The translations under genes were made by a program, and so were the position numbers. The notes below the pieces were generated by a model. It saw nothing but the letters and a program-made list of their open reading frames with translations, was not told the DNA's origin and ran no database searches. A stretch of DNA of 17,315 nucleotides from assembly GCA_964509545.1 (NCBI GenBank), contig CAZDXQ010000060.1, forward strand, positions 1 to 17,315, in the 5' to 3' direction. Positions 1-6,674 of the stretch are shown in pieces; the first letter of the stretch is position 1; each line of letters starts with the position of its first letter. The DNA comes from JADJWR01 sp964509545 (GTDB lineage: Bacteria; Pseudomonadota; Gammaproteobacteria; Burkholderiales; Burkholderiaceae_F).

Positions 1-20
1 AGTGCCTAGAGCCAAACTGC

Positions 21-80
21 GCCCGCTAACCCCTTGAAACCGAAGCAATTCGCAACACAAACTGTCGAAAATGAGTCTGA
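21..80 (+). repeat. Left arm of a 60-bp terminal inverted repeat
   Basis: The 60 bases match the reverse complement of 17256-17315 at 58 positions; the mismatches are C/A at 56 and T/C at 76. Similarity stops abruptly at 81. The outer boundary is unknown because the partner copy runs into the window end. The inner edge holds an ATG at 71 that opens a small reading frame, and the mismatch at 76 is synonymous there (AGT/AGC, Ser). It is probably one copy of an interspersed multi-copy element. No transposase or target-site duplication is visible. Confidence 0.85.
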
Positions 81-250
81 TCAAGTCGATGATCGCCAAC
101 GTGCAGGCCGCGATCCGGCACGTTCGCACGGCTGCGGAGCAGTTGCCAACGCTCGACCGCTGGCGCGCGCTGCTGGCCTATATCTGCCACAAAATCGTCA
201 GCCACAACCCGTTGCCAACGCCCCCGCCGGCGCTGCCTGCAGCGGCTTAA
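71..250 (+). CDS. Small hypothetical protein, 59 aa, starting inside the terminal repeat
   Basis: I do not recognise this protein. The frame opens with ATG at the inner end of the repeat and stops with TAA. About 80% of its codons end in G or C, matching the genuine genes here, so the stretch looks coding. The N-terminal ~45 residues look like amphipathic helix (MSLIKSMIANVQAAI at the start, then a WRALLAYICHKIV segment), and the tail is Pro/Ala-rich. There is no clear Shine-Dalgarno upstream (ACTGTCGAAA precedes ATG). The same frame continues after the stop with coding-like composition to 397, so this could be the front of a longer gene broken by a nonsense change, or the first of two tiny genes. 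No function is assigned. Confidence 0.35.
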   Translation: MSLIKSMIANVQAAIRHVRTAAEQLPTLDRWRALLAYICHKIVSHNPLPTPPPALPAAA

Positions 251-397
251 CTGCGGTTTTTAGGTTCACACATTGTCGACGCTCGGAACCACTTGGCGCG
301 GCTGCGAGCTCTGTTGGAGGAGGGTCGCGAGCGCCTGCGCAGCGACGCAATCATGGGCGTGAGCAAGCTCCTCGATCGTGCCGAGAAGGAATCGTGA
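251..397 (+). other. Coding-like stretch without a start codon (possible gene remnant)
   Basis: Directly after the TAA at 248-250 the same frame stays open to TGA at 395-397. It encodes a charged helical segment containing HLARLRALLEEGRERL and ending KLLDRAEKES. Codon third positions are again mostly G/C. No ATG or GTG starts it, except an internal ATG near 349 that would leave only about 16 residues. It may be the second half of a gene whose first half is 71-250, or a decayed fragment. The remaining bases 398-577 show nothing I can name: no tRNA fold, no convincing promoter and no terminator. Confidence 0.25.
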
Positions 398-577
398 GCG
401 GGCCGCATAATCCAATGTTGAGCGTCCGGTTCCGACTCGCTATGACGGCTTCCGGCGAATCTGATGGGCAGCAACGGGTCGATTGCGCCCTTCGGGATTG
501 GGCTGCGCAGCGAACGAAAGCCGCTTGATCCGCTCCGGGCCGGGGCCGTTACTGCGGCGTGCGCATCCCGCTGCCGT

Positions 578-901
578 TCAGCCGAGATGCCGCAGCAGCA
601 GGTACGCGGCCATGCCGACGCCCATCATCGCCATCAGGCTGCGCGATGTCAGCATCACCACGATGGCGATGCCGCCGGCGACGAACTTCGCGTTGGCGAG
701 CGTGATCGCCCAGGCGCCGTTCTCGGTCAGCAACTCGGGTGCGATCAGCGCGGTCAGCGCACAGGCGGGGGCGAAGCGCAGCGCGTGCTGCACGCGTTCC
801 GGCAGCGGGATGCGGTCGCCGAAGGCGAGCATCACGGTGCGCGTGGCCACCGTCACCAGCGTCATGCCGACGATGCAGATCCAGATCTCTATGGCGCTCA
901 T
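578..901 (-). CDS. azlD: AzlD family branched-chain amino acid transporter subunit
   Basis: The 107-residue hydrophobic protein has about four predicted membrane segments (roughly residues 5-25, 38-58, 65-85 and 90-105). This is the size and layout of AzlD, the small inner-membrane partner of AzlC. The pair exports branched-chain amino acids; related BrnFE of Corynebacterium exports Ile, Leu, Val and Met. The TRTVMLAFGDRIPLPERV stretch following the first helix, with the FAPACALTALIAPELL helix after it, is typical of the family. The ATG overlaps the azlC stop as ATGA, indicating translational coupling. It is the last gene of the MFS-azlC-azlD unit. The family assignment is firm; the substrate is inferred. 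Confidence 0.88.
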   Translation of the reverse strand: MSAIEIWICIVGMTLVTVATRTVMLAFGDRIPLPERVQHALRFAPACALTALIAPELLTENGAWAITLANAKFVAGGIAIVVMLTSRSLMAMMGVGMAAYLLLRHLG

Positions 902-1653
902 CGTCCGGCCCTGATCCTATCGAGCAGCACGTCGACGGCCAGCGCCGCGCCGATGCCGGCGATCACCGCTACGACGAGGCCGAGCTTCAGCGGCACGCCG
1001 GCGGCGAGCACGGCGACGACGCCGGCCACCACTGCGCCTGCGATGGTGGGTGCGCCGACGATCATCGGCAGCACCAGCGCCACCAGTGCCAGGATGGCGA
1101 CGAAATCCAGCCCCCAGCCTGCGGGAATGCCGCCGCCGAGGAAGATGCCGGCCAGAGACGAGACCTGCCACGCGACCCAGGTGCCGCTAGAGATGCCGAG
1201 ATAGAACCAGGTCTGTTCGGTGCCGGCGCGCGGCGGCAGTTCCTGTGCCGACCAGCGCGAGACGCTGAGCGCGAAGCTGACATCGCCGGTGACATAGCCG
1301 AGCGCCATGCGCTTTGCGAGCGGCAGGTGGCGGAAGTATGGGTACAGGCCGGCGGTGAAGATCACGAAGCGCAGGTTGACGACGGCCGTGGTCAGCAGCA
1401 CGACCCAGATCGGCGCATCGGCGGCGATCAGCGGCAGCGCCGCCAGTTGCGCGCTGCCGGCGAACATCGCCAGCGACATGCCGGCCGCCTGCCACTGCGT
1501 CAGCCCGCTCTTGACCATCGCCACGCCGGTGACCAGGCCCCACGCGGCCAGGGCGACCAGCGCCGGCGCTACGACGAGCAGGCCGTCGAGCCAGGCGGCG
1601 CGGCGGGCGCGCGCCGTCGGCGCATGGCGGCCGAACAGCGCACGGCCGATCAT
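898..1653 (-). CDS. azlC: AzlC family branched-chain amino acid exporter, large subunit
   Basis: This is a 251-residue polytopic membrane protein with the AzlC hallmarks: the WGLVTGVAMVKSGLT region, the SLAMFAGSAQLAALPLIA helix (FAGSAQ is the most conserved family motif) and the VVNLRFVIFTAGLYPYF stretch. It should form the inner-membrane export channel with AzlD. The N-terminal ~20 residues are Arg-rich, and the first helix starts near residue 23. The gene begins 7 nt after the MFS stop and overlaps azlD by 4 nt, so the three genes are almost certainly one transcript. No strong ribosome binding site precedes the ATG, consistent with coupling to the upstream gene. Substrate specificity cannot be read from the sequence. 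Confidence 0.9.
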   Translation of the reverse strand: MIGRALFGRHAPTARARRAAWLDGLLVVAPALVALAAWGLVTGVAMVKSGLTQWQAAGMSLAMFAGSAQLAALPLIAADAPIWVVLLTTAVVNLRFVIFTAGLYPYFRHLPLAKRMALGYVTGDVSFALSVSRWSAQELPPRAGTEQTWFYLGISSGTWVAWQVSSLAGIFLGGGIPAGWGLDFVAILALVALVLPMIVGAPTIAGAVVAGVVAVLAAGVPLKLGLVVAVIAGIGAALAVDVLLDRIRAGR

Positions 1654-1660
1654 CGCCGAC

Positions 1661-2863
1661 TCATGCGGCTGTCAGCGGCCGCGGCCCACGCGCCAGCAGC
1701 CACAGCAGCGCCGCCGTGGCCAGGACGATCGCGGGCAGCGAATACAGGTTGAGATCGGTCCAGCCGGTGGCCGAAAGCAGCGCGCCGGAGGCCGCCGACG
1801 ACGTGATCATGGTCAGGAACACCGCGAGATCGTTGACGCCCTGCACCCGCGCCTTCTCGGCGGGGCTGTAGGTGGAGGTGAGCAGCGCCGTGGCGCCGGT
1901 GAACATGAAGTTCCAGCCCAGCCCGAGGGCGAACAGCGCGATCCAGAAGTGCCAGTAGCTGATGCCGGCGTGGGCCACGGCGACAGTGACGAACATCAGC
2001 AGGCAGCCGGCGAGCATCACCCGCTCCTTGCCGAACCGGCGCAGCAGCGCGCCGGTGACGAAGCCCGGCGCGAACATCGCGATCACGTGCCACTTGATGA
2101 CGTCGGCCGCTTGCGGGTAGCCGAAGCCGCAGACCTTCATCGCGAGCGGCGTGGCCGTCATCAGCAGGTTCATCGCACCGTAGCTCACCGCACCGACGAA
2201 GACCGCGACGATAAACGCCGGTTGCGCGGCGATTTCCTTCAGCGGCCGCGCCGATCCACCTGCGGCCGCGTGCGCATGCCGCGGAATGTGCAGCCGGCTC
2301 GCCACCGCGCAGGCGACGAGCGCAACCAGGGACAGCGCCAGATACGTCCCTGCGAAAACCGTCGGCAACGCTTCCCGCGTGAGCTTGCTCATCTCCGGTC
2401 CGACGATGCCGCCGGCCAGCCCGCCGGCGAGCACCCACGAGATGGCGCGCTCCTTCAGTTGCGGTGCGTAGGCGTCTGCGACGTCGGCAGCGGCGAAGCG
2501 CAGGTACTGCGCGAAGGCGTTGTACAGGCCGACGACGAAGGTGCCGGCGCAAAGCAGGGTGAAGCTGGCGGCGAACACGCCGACAGCGGCCAGCGACGTG
2601 CCGGCGAAGCCCATCGTGGTGCCGAACATGAAGCCGGCGCGCCGGCCCCAGCGACCCATCGCCAGCGACGCCGGCAGCGTGGTCAGCGCCGAGCCGATGA
2701 TGTAGGTGGTCACCGGCAGCGTCGCCAGCACCGGCGACGGCGCAAGCGCCAGGCCGACCAGGCCGTTGACGGCGATCAGGGTGACGTTGTTGACGTACAG
2801 CAGCGCCTGGCAGGCGACGAGCAGAGCGATCTGGCGGCGGGCGCGTGATTCGTCGGCGGGCAC
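1661..2863 (-). CDS. Major facilitator superfamily (MFS) transporter
   Basis: From the GTG at 2863 the protein has 400 residues and about 12 hydrophobic segments in two halves. The loop between helices 2 and 3 carries the MFS motif A variant SLAMGRWGRRAGF, and the second half has an equivalent ALLRRFGKERVM. The transported compound is unknown. An upstream in-frame GTG at 2905 would add 14 residues (RPGFHARTHTIRA), but these read poorly as protein and would lie upstream of the TACAAT hexamer at 2871-2876, so I prefer 2863. No Shine-Dalgarno precedes that start, which suggests a leaderless message. It is the first gene of an operon with azlC and azlD. Confidence 0.88.
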   Translation of the reverse strand: MPADESRARRQIALLVACQALLYVNNVTLIAVNGLVGLALAPSPVLATLPVTTYIIGSALTTLPASLAMGRWGRRAGFMFGTTMGFAGTSLAAVGVFAASFTLLCAGTFVVGLYNAFAQYLRFAAADVADAYAPQLKERAISWVLAGGLAGGIVGPEMSKLTREALPTVFAGTYLALSLVALVACAVASRLHIPRHAHAAAGGSARPLKEIAAQPAFIVAVFVGAVSYGAMNLLMTATPLAMKVCGFGYPQAADVIKWHVIAMFAPGFVTGALLRRFGKERVMLAGCLLMFVTVAVAHAGISYWHFWIALFALGLGWNFMFTGATALLTSTYSPAEKARVQGVNDLAVFLTMITSSAASGALLSATGWTDLNLYSLPAIVLATAALLWLLARGPRPLTAA

Positions 2864-2870
2864 GGCGCGG

Positions 2871-2876
2871 ATTGTA
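2871..2876 (-). promoter_or_regulatory. -10 hexamer (TACAAT) for the MFS-azlCD operon
   Basis: On the minus strand TACAAT matches the sigma-70 -10 consensus at five of six positions. It lies exactly 7 nt before the GTG at 2863, so transcription would start at or next to the start codon. No convincing -35 box is seen. Confidence 0.5.
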
Positions 2877-2987
2877 TGAGTTCGCGCGTGAAAGCCCGGC
2901 CGCACCCAGTACGGCGTTGCGGCCGGACCCGCTGCCGGTGCAGCGCGCGGCCTGGCGCCGGTTGCGCTCGTCGCAGGTGTGCGCGGC

Positions 2988-2993
2988 TAGAAT
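2988..2993 (+). promoter_or_regulatory. -10 hexamer (TAGAAT) for the ilvE operon
   Basis: TAGAAT in the context GGCTAGAATCGCGG is a common betaproteobacterial -10 form. It lies 26 nt before the ilvE ATG, leaving a leader of about 20 nt that contains AGGGAGA. A TTGCGC lies 20 nt upstream, which is longer than the usual spacing. Confidence 0.5.
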
Positions 2994-3019
2994 CGCGGCT
3001 TGCGAGCAGGGAGACGAAG

Positions 3020-3940
3020 ATGTCGATGGCCGACCGCGACGGGTTCATCTGGTACGACGGAAAGATGGTGCCTTGGCGCGATGCGAACACGCACGTGCTG
3101 ACGCATTCGCTGCACTACGGGCTGGCCGTGTTCGAGGGCGTTCGCGCCTACAAGTCCGAGATCGGCACGGCGATCTTCCGCCTTCAGGAGCACACCGAGC
3201 GCCTGTTCAACTCGGCCAAGATCTTCATGATGGACATTCCGTATACGCGCGAGCAGATCAACGAGGCCCAGCGCGAGGTGGTGCGCGCCAACAAGCTCGA
3301 ATCCTGCTATTTGCGTCCGCTCGTGTTCTACGGCTCGGAGAAGATGGGCGTCTCGCCGAAGGGCGCGAAGGTGCACGTGGCGATCGCCGCCTGGCCCTGG
3401 GGCGCGTACCTCGGGGAGGAGGGGCTTCAGAAAGGCATCCGCGTGAAGACCTCGTCGTACGCGCGGCACCACATCAACGTGTCGATGGTGCGCTCGAAGA
3501 CGGCCGGCCATTACGTCAATTCGATCCTGGCCAACCTCGAGGCGACCAACGACGGCTATGACGAGGCGCTGCTGCTCGACACGCAGGGCTTCGTTGCCGA
3601 AGGCGCGGGCGAGAACCTGTTCGTGGTCCGCGACGGGCAGATCTACGAGCCGGAAATGGTCTCCGGTCTGATCGGCATCACCCGCCGCAGCGTGATCGAG
3701 CTGGCGCGCGACCTGGGCTATGAGGTCAGGCCGATGCCGATGACGCGCGACGACGTCTACCTCGCCGACGAGGCCTTCTTCACCGGCACGGCGGCAGAGG
3801 TGACGCCGATCCGCGAGGTCGACGGTCGGCCGATCGGCGCCGGCCGTCGCGGGCCGCTCACCGAGAAGATCCAGAGCCTGTTCTTCGACGTGGTCAACGG
3901 CCGCGCGGAAAAGTACCGGCGCTGGCTGACCCGCGTATGA
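3020..3940 (+). CDS. ilvE: Branched-chain amino acid aminotransferase (class IV PLP enzyme)
   Basis: This enzyme interconverts Ile, Leu or Val and their 2-oxo acids with 2-oxoglutarate/glutamate, the last step of branched-chain amino acid synthesis, in the cytoplasm. From the ATG at 3020 (AGGGAGA 5 nt upstream) it has 306 residues, the normal IlvE length. The PLP lysine is K160 in the MVRSKTAGHYVNS motif. E194 in AEGAGENLF contacts the pyridine nitrogen, and the phosphate-binding GIT is at about 219-221. The N-terminal signature SLHYGLAVFEGVRAY is typical of class IV fold-type aminotransferases. The TGA overlaps the next ATG (ATGA), so ilvE and the zinc-finger gene are translationally coupled. 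Nothing looks damaged. Confidence 0.96.
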   Translation: MSMADRDGFIWYDGKMVPWRDANTHVLTHSLHYGLAVFEGVRAYKSEIGTAIFRLQEHTERLFNSAKIFMMDIPYTREQINEAQREVVRANKLESCYLRPLVFYGSEKMGVSPKGAKVHVAIAAWPWGAYLGEEGLQKGIRVKTSSYARHHINVSMVRSKTAGHYVNSILANLEATNDGYDEALLLDTQGFVAEGAGENLFVVRDGQIYEPEMVSGLIGITRRSVIELARDLGYEVRPMPMTRDDVYLADEAFFTGTAAEVTPIREVDGRPIGAGRRGPLTEKIQSLFFDVVNGRAEKYRRWLTRV

Positions 3941-4137
3941 CGTCGATGGCGGCCGATTCTCCGGTGGTCGAGCTTTCGGCCAAGGACCTGCCGGCGTTCT
4001 GTCCCAACCCGCGGATGCCGGTGTGGAATCATCATCCGCGCGTCTTCCTCGACGTCGTCACCAGGGGCGAGGCGATGTGTCCGTACTGCGGCACGCGTTA
4101 CCGGCTCAAGGCGGGTGAAAAGGTCGGCGGCCACTGA
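3937..4137 (+). CDS. zf-CHCC zinc-finger domain protein
   Basis: This 66-residue protein has the CHCC zinc-ribbon pattern: C22, H33 (in NHHPRVFLDV), then C48 and C51 in MCPYCGTRYRL. This is the domain of mitochondrial complex I subunit NDUFS6 and of many small proteobacterial proteins of unknown role. It overlaps ilvE by 4 nt. An ilvE-CHCC pairing is, as far as I know, common in betaproteobacteria, so linkage rather than function is the better-established fact. A zinc-binding role is inferred from the four ligands; no partner can be identified. Confidence 0.9.
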   Translation: MTSMAADSPVVELSAKDLPAFCPNPRMPVWNHHPRVFLDVVTRGEAMCPYCGTRYRLKAGEKVGGH

Positions 4138-4153
4138 GACCGGGAGCGTGACA

Positions 4154-4597
4154 GTGTCCAGGCTCGTCAAGCCGCTGCTGTTCGCCTCCAGCGACGAGTG
4201 CGAGCAGGCGTTCTACGAAGCGCTGGAATCCGCCGACGCCGATGCCGCGGTCGACCTTTGGCTCGACGACGCCGACATCTGCTGCGTGCACCCGAACGGA
4301 CCGCGGCTGCTTGGCCACGCGGCGGTGACCGGTTCGTGGCGGGCGATCCTGGCCAATGGGCCGGTCCGAATCCGCGCATCGTCGAAGAAGACGCTCGAGA
4401 CACCGATGATCGCGCTGCATAACGTGGTCGAGGAGGTGATCCTGCAGCAGGGCCGCACGCAGAAGATCGTGCACGTGATCGCCACCAACGCCTACGTGAA
4501 GACGCCGTCGGGCTGGAAAATGGTGCTGCATCACGCGTCGCCGGCGCCGGAAGGGCAGGCCACCGACGTCGAGTCGCCGAACGGGCCGCTGCATTGA
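4154..4597 (+). CDS. NTF2-like / SnoaL-fold protein of unknown function
   Basis: The preferred GTG start at 4154 follows GGGAG by 7 nt and gives 147 residues. In-frame alternatives are GTG 4148 and ATG 4115, the latter overlapping the upstream gene by 23 nt. The pattern of a helical N-terminus (SSDECEQAFYEALESADAD), then WLDDADICCVHPNGPRLLGH, and a final strand GWKMVLHHASP is typical of small alpha+beta-barrel NTF2-like proteins. These often act on small molecules or as uncharacterised stress proteins. The HPNG and HHAS segments line the cavity in relatives. It lies 16 nt after the zf-CHCC gene and is the third gene of the ilvE transcript. No substrate is assigned. Confidence 0.8.
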   Translation: MSRLVKPLLFASSDECEQAFYEALESADADAAVDLWLDDADICCVHPNGPRLLGHAAVTGSWRAILANGPVRIRASSKKTLETPMIALHNVVEEVILQQGRTQKIVHVIATNAYVKTPSGWKMVLHHASPAPEGQATDVESPNGPLH

Positions 4598-4664
4598 TCG
4601 GCCGCGCCGCGGGTGTACGCGATCGCACGTGCATCCGCGGCGGAAAGACTGTTTGCCGCGCCGC

Positions 4665-4684
4665 CCCCCGATCGCGGTCGGGGG
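4665..4684. repeat. Perfect 7-bp hairpin downstream of the ilvE operon
   Basis: CCCCCGA and TCGGGGG flank a 6-nt loop. It lies 67 nt after the NTF2-like stop and 124 nt before the hydrolase ATG. No T-run follows on either strand, so an intrinsic terminator is unlikely. A weak -10-like TAGACG at 4724-4729 follows and may serve the hydrolase gene. Confidence 0.4.
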
Positions 4685-4808
4685 CAGGCTCCGGGCGGCC
4701 CGGCGGCGGCGCGCAAGACAAACTAGACGGCGGCGCGTTCGCGCTGCATCGCATGCCGGCGCCGCGCCTTCTTCAGTCATCGTCACGTCGCCTCGCCAAC
4801 CTGCCGAA

Positions 4809-5783
4809 ATGCCCCAGATCGAGCCGACCTACCGCGCGCCGCTGTGGCTGCCGGGTGCGCATCTGCAGACGATCGCCGCGGCGCGGCTGCTGCCGCTGCC
4901 GCGGGTCGAATACCGGCGCGAACGCTGGGACACGCCGGACGGCGATTTCATCGACGTCGACTTCGCCCTGCCGGAGCCTGCGCGCGAGGACGCGCCGGTG
5001 CTGGTGCTGTTCCACGGGCTCGAAGGCTGCTCGCAGTCGCACTACGCGCGCTCGATCATGCGCGCCGCCGCCGATCGCGGCTGGCGCGGCCTCGTGCCGC
5101 ATTTCCGCGGCTGCTCGGGCGAGCCGAACCGGCTGCCGCGCGCCTATCACTCCGGCGATTCGGAAGAGGGCGACTGGATCCTGCGCCGGGTGCGCGCGCG
5201 TTTTCCCGCCGCGCCGCTGTACGCAGCGGGCATTTCGCTCGGCGGCAACATGCTGGCCAAGTGGCTTGGCGAGCGCGGCAGCGACGCGCGCTTCGTCACC
5301 GCCGCTGCCTCGATCGGCTCGCCGCTCGATCTGGCTGCCGGCGGCGCCGCCCTGGGGCGCGGCTTCAACCTCGTCTACACACGGATGTTCCTCGCCACGC
5401 TGAAGAAGAAGGCGCTGGAAAAGATCGCCCGCTTTCCGCGAGTCGCCTCGTCCGAAGCGGTGCGCGAAAGCCGCAACCTGTACGAGTTCGACAATGCCTA
5501 CACGGCGCCGGTGCACGGCTTCCGCGACACCGACGACTACTGGGCGCGCGCCTCCGGCAAGCCGCATCTGCTTGCGGTGGCGGTGCCGCACCTCGTGCTG
5601 AATGCGCGCAACGATCCGTTCGTGCCGGCGGCGAGCCTGCCGCGGCCGCAGGATGTCTCGCGCCACGTGCATCTGGAGCAGCCCGAGGCGGGCGGGCACA
5701 TCGGCTTCGCCCGCGGTCCGCTGCCGGGCGACCTCGGCTATCTGCCGCAGCGGCTGTTCTGGTTCTTCGAGCAGGGGCGATAG
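4809..5783 (+). CDS. yheT: YheT-family alpha/beta hydrolase
   Basis: The 324-residue protein belongs to the YheT/COG0429 branch of alpha/beta hydrolases. The N-terminal PLWLPGAHLQTI segment, the oxyanion region LVLFHGLEGCSQSHYAR and the PHFRGCSGEPNRLPRAYHSGD stretch are characteristic. The catalytic triad is S143 in AGISLGGNM, D269 in LNARNDPFVP and H297 in EAGGHIGF, so it looks active. It is probably a cytoplasmic carboxylesterase or lipase of unknown physiological substrate. The ATG at 4809 was chosen because the conserved family region starts immediately after it; upstream in-frame sequence reads as non-coding. The gene stands alone, converging with the SDR gene 42 nt downstream. Confidence 0.92.
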   Translation: MPQIEPTYRAPLWLPGAHLQTIAAARLLPLPRVEYRRERWDTPDGDFIDVDFALPEPAREDAPVLVLFHGLEGCSQSHYARSIMRAAADRGWRGLVPHFRGCSGEPNRLPRAYHSGDSEEGDWILRRVRARFPAAPLYAAGISLGGNMLAKWLGERGSDARFVTAAASIGSPLDLAAGGAALGRGFNLVYTRMFLATLKKKALEKIARFPRVASSEAVRESRNLYEFDNAYTAPVHGFRDTDDYWARASGKPHLLAVAVPHLVLNARNDPFVPAASLPRPQDVSRHVHLEQPEAGGHIGFARGPLPGDLGYLPQRLFWFFEQGR

Positions 5784-5825
5784 ACCCGGCGGAAGCGTTA
5801 TCCCGGGCCGGACTGCGCTGCGGCG

Positions 5826-6581
5826 TCAGCCGCGCCCTACGAACGGCATGTTCGTGGCCATGATGGTCATGAACTGCACGTTCGACTCCAGCGGCAGCCC
5901 GGCCATGAACACCACGGCCTGGGCCACGTGCTCGACATCCATGCGCGGCTCCACGGCGATGCGCCCGTCGGCCTGCGGCACGCCGTTTTTCATCCGCTCG
6001 GTCATCTCGGTGGCGGCGTTGCCGATGTCGATCTGGCCACAGGCGATGTTGAACGGCCGGCCGTCGAGCGACAGGCTCTTGGTGAGCCCGGTGATCGCGT
6101 GCTTGGTCGACGTGTAAGGCGCCGAGTTCGGCCGCGGCGCGTGCGCCGAGATCGAACCATTGTTGATGATGCGGCCGCCCTGCGGCGTCTGCCGCTTCAT
6201 GTGCCTGACCGCCTGCCGCGCGCACAGGAACGAGCCGGTCAGGTTGGCATCGACCACCGCTTTCCACTGCTCGACGCTCAGTTCGTCGATCGGCACCGGC
6301 GGCGCGCCGGCTCCGGCGTTGTTGAACAGCAGATCGACTCGGCCGAAACGCTGTACGGTGGCGTCGAACAGGCGCTCGACCGCGGCCGGATCGGCCACAT
6401 CGCAGGGCGCGACCAGCGTTTCGGCGCCGCCCGCGGCAGCGGCGGTCGCCTCCAGCGCCTCCTTCCGGCGCCCGGCCAGCGCCACGGCGAAGCCTGCGCG
6501 TGCCAGTGCCAGGGACACCGCGCGGCCGATGCCAGTGCCGGCGCCGGTCACCACCGCGACCTTGCGTGTCGTCTGTGTCAT
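5826..6581 (-). CDS. Short-chain dehydrogenase/reductase (SDR)
   Basis: This is a 251-residue classical SDR, a Rossmann-fold NAD(P)-dependent oxidoreductase. Visible motifs are the cofactor loop TGAGTGIG (residues 12-19), NNAG (87-90), and the catalytic S143, Y156 and K160 in YTSTK. AGRRKE after the second strand carries arginines, suggesting but not proving NADPH preference. The ATG is preceded by a strong AGGAGG with 6 nt spacing. The substrate is unknown; sequences like this are often labelled 3-oxoacyl-ACP reductase without evidence. It diverges from the DUF2946-like gene and converges on the YheT hydrolase. Confidence 0.92.
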   Translation of the reverse strand: MTQTTRKVAVVTGAGTGIGRAVSLALARAGFAVALAGRRKEALEATAAAAGGAETLVAPCDVADPAAVERLFDATVQRFGRVDLLFNNAGAGAPPVPIDELSVEQWKAVVDANLTGSFLCARQAVRHMKRQTPQGGRIINNGSISAHAPRPNSAPYTSTKHAITGLTKSLSLDGRPFNIACGQIDIGNAATEMTERMKNGVPQADGRIAVEPRMDVEHVAQAVVFMAGLPLESNVQFMTIMATNMPFVGRG

Positions 6582-6614
6582 TGCTGCCTCCTCTTGTGGT
6601 GAAGTCGAGCCGCG

Positions 6615-6620
6615 AGCTTA
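6615..6620 (-). promoter_or_regulatory. Candidate -10 (TAAGCT) for the SDR gene
   Basis: On the minus strand TAAGCT lies 33 nt before the SDR ATG, leaving a leader of about 27 nt that includes AGGAGG. The identical hexamer serves the opposite gene at 6662-6667. This rests on spacing and symmetry only. Confidence 0.35.
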
Positions 6621-6630
6621 TCGGCTACCG

Positions 6631-6647
6631 GCGCTCGCCGCGAGCGC
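6631..6647. repeat. Perfect inverted repeat between divergent promoters
   Basis: GCGCTCG and CGAGCGC flank a CCG loop. The repeat is centred at 6639, almost midway between the two oppositely oriented TAAGCT hexamers, and overlaps the expected -35 position of both. It may be an operator controlling both genes or a chance GC-rich palindrome. Confidence 0.4.
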
Positions 6648-6661
6648 GGCCGCACACCGTC

Positions 6662-6667
6662 TAAGCT
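6662..6667 (+). promoter_or_regulatory. Candidate -10 (TAAGCT) for the DUF2946-like gene
   Basis: TAAGCT lies exactly 7 nt before the ATG at 6675 and no Shine-Dalgarno is present, so the message may be leaderless. The -35 position falls inside the palindrome at 6631-6647. Confidence 0.4.
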
Positions 6668-6674
6668 TTCATGC

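Noticed and set aside
21..80. Integron attC site
   Set aside because: GGGGTTAGCGGGC (reverse strand) recalls a GTTRRRY core, but the third R is C, no matching RYYYAAC partner lies at a suitable distance, and there are no cassettes or integrase.
1307..2848. A 513-codon open frame on the plus strand
   Set aside because: It is antisense to azlC and the MFS gene, and has repetitive RRQ/GEH-rich composition with no domain.
4598..4808. Extra gene or longer N-terminus of the YheT hydrolase
   Set aside because: In-frame sequence back to 4629 is Arg/Ala-rich, lacks family similarity and contains a hairpin and a -10-like site. The conserved protein begins at 4809.
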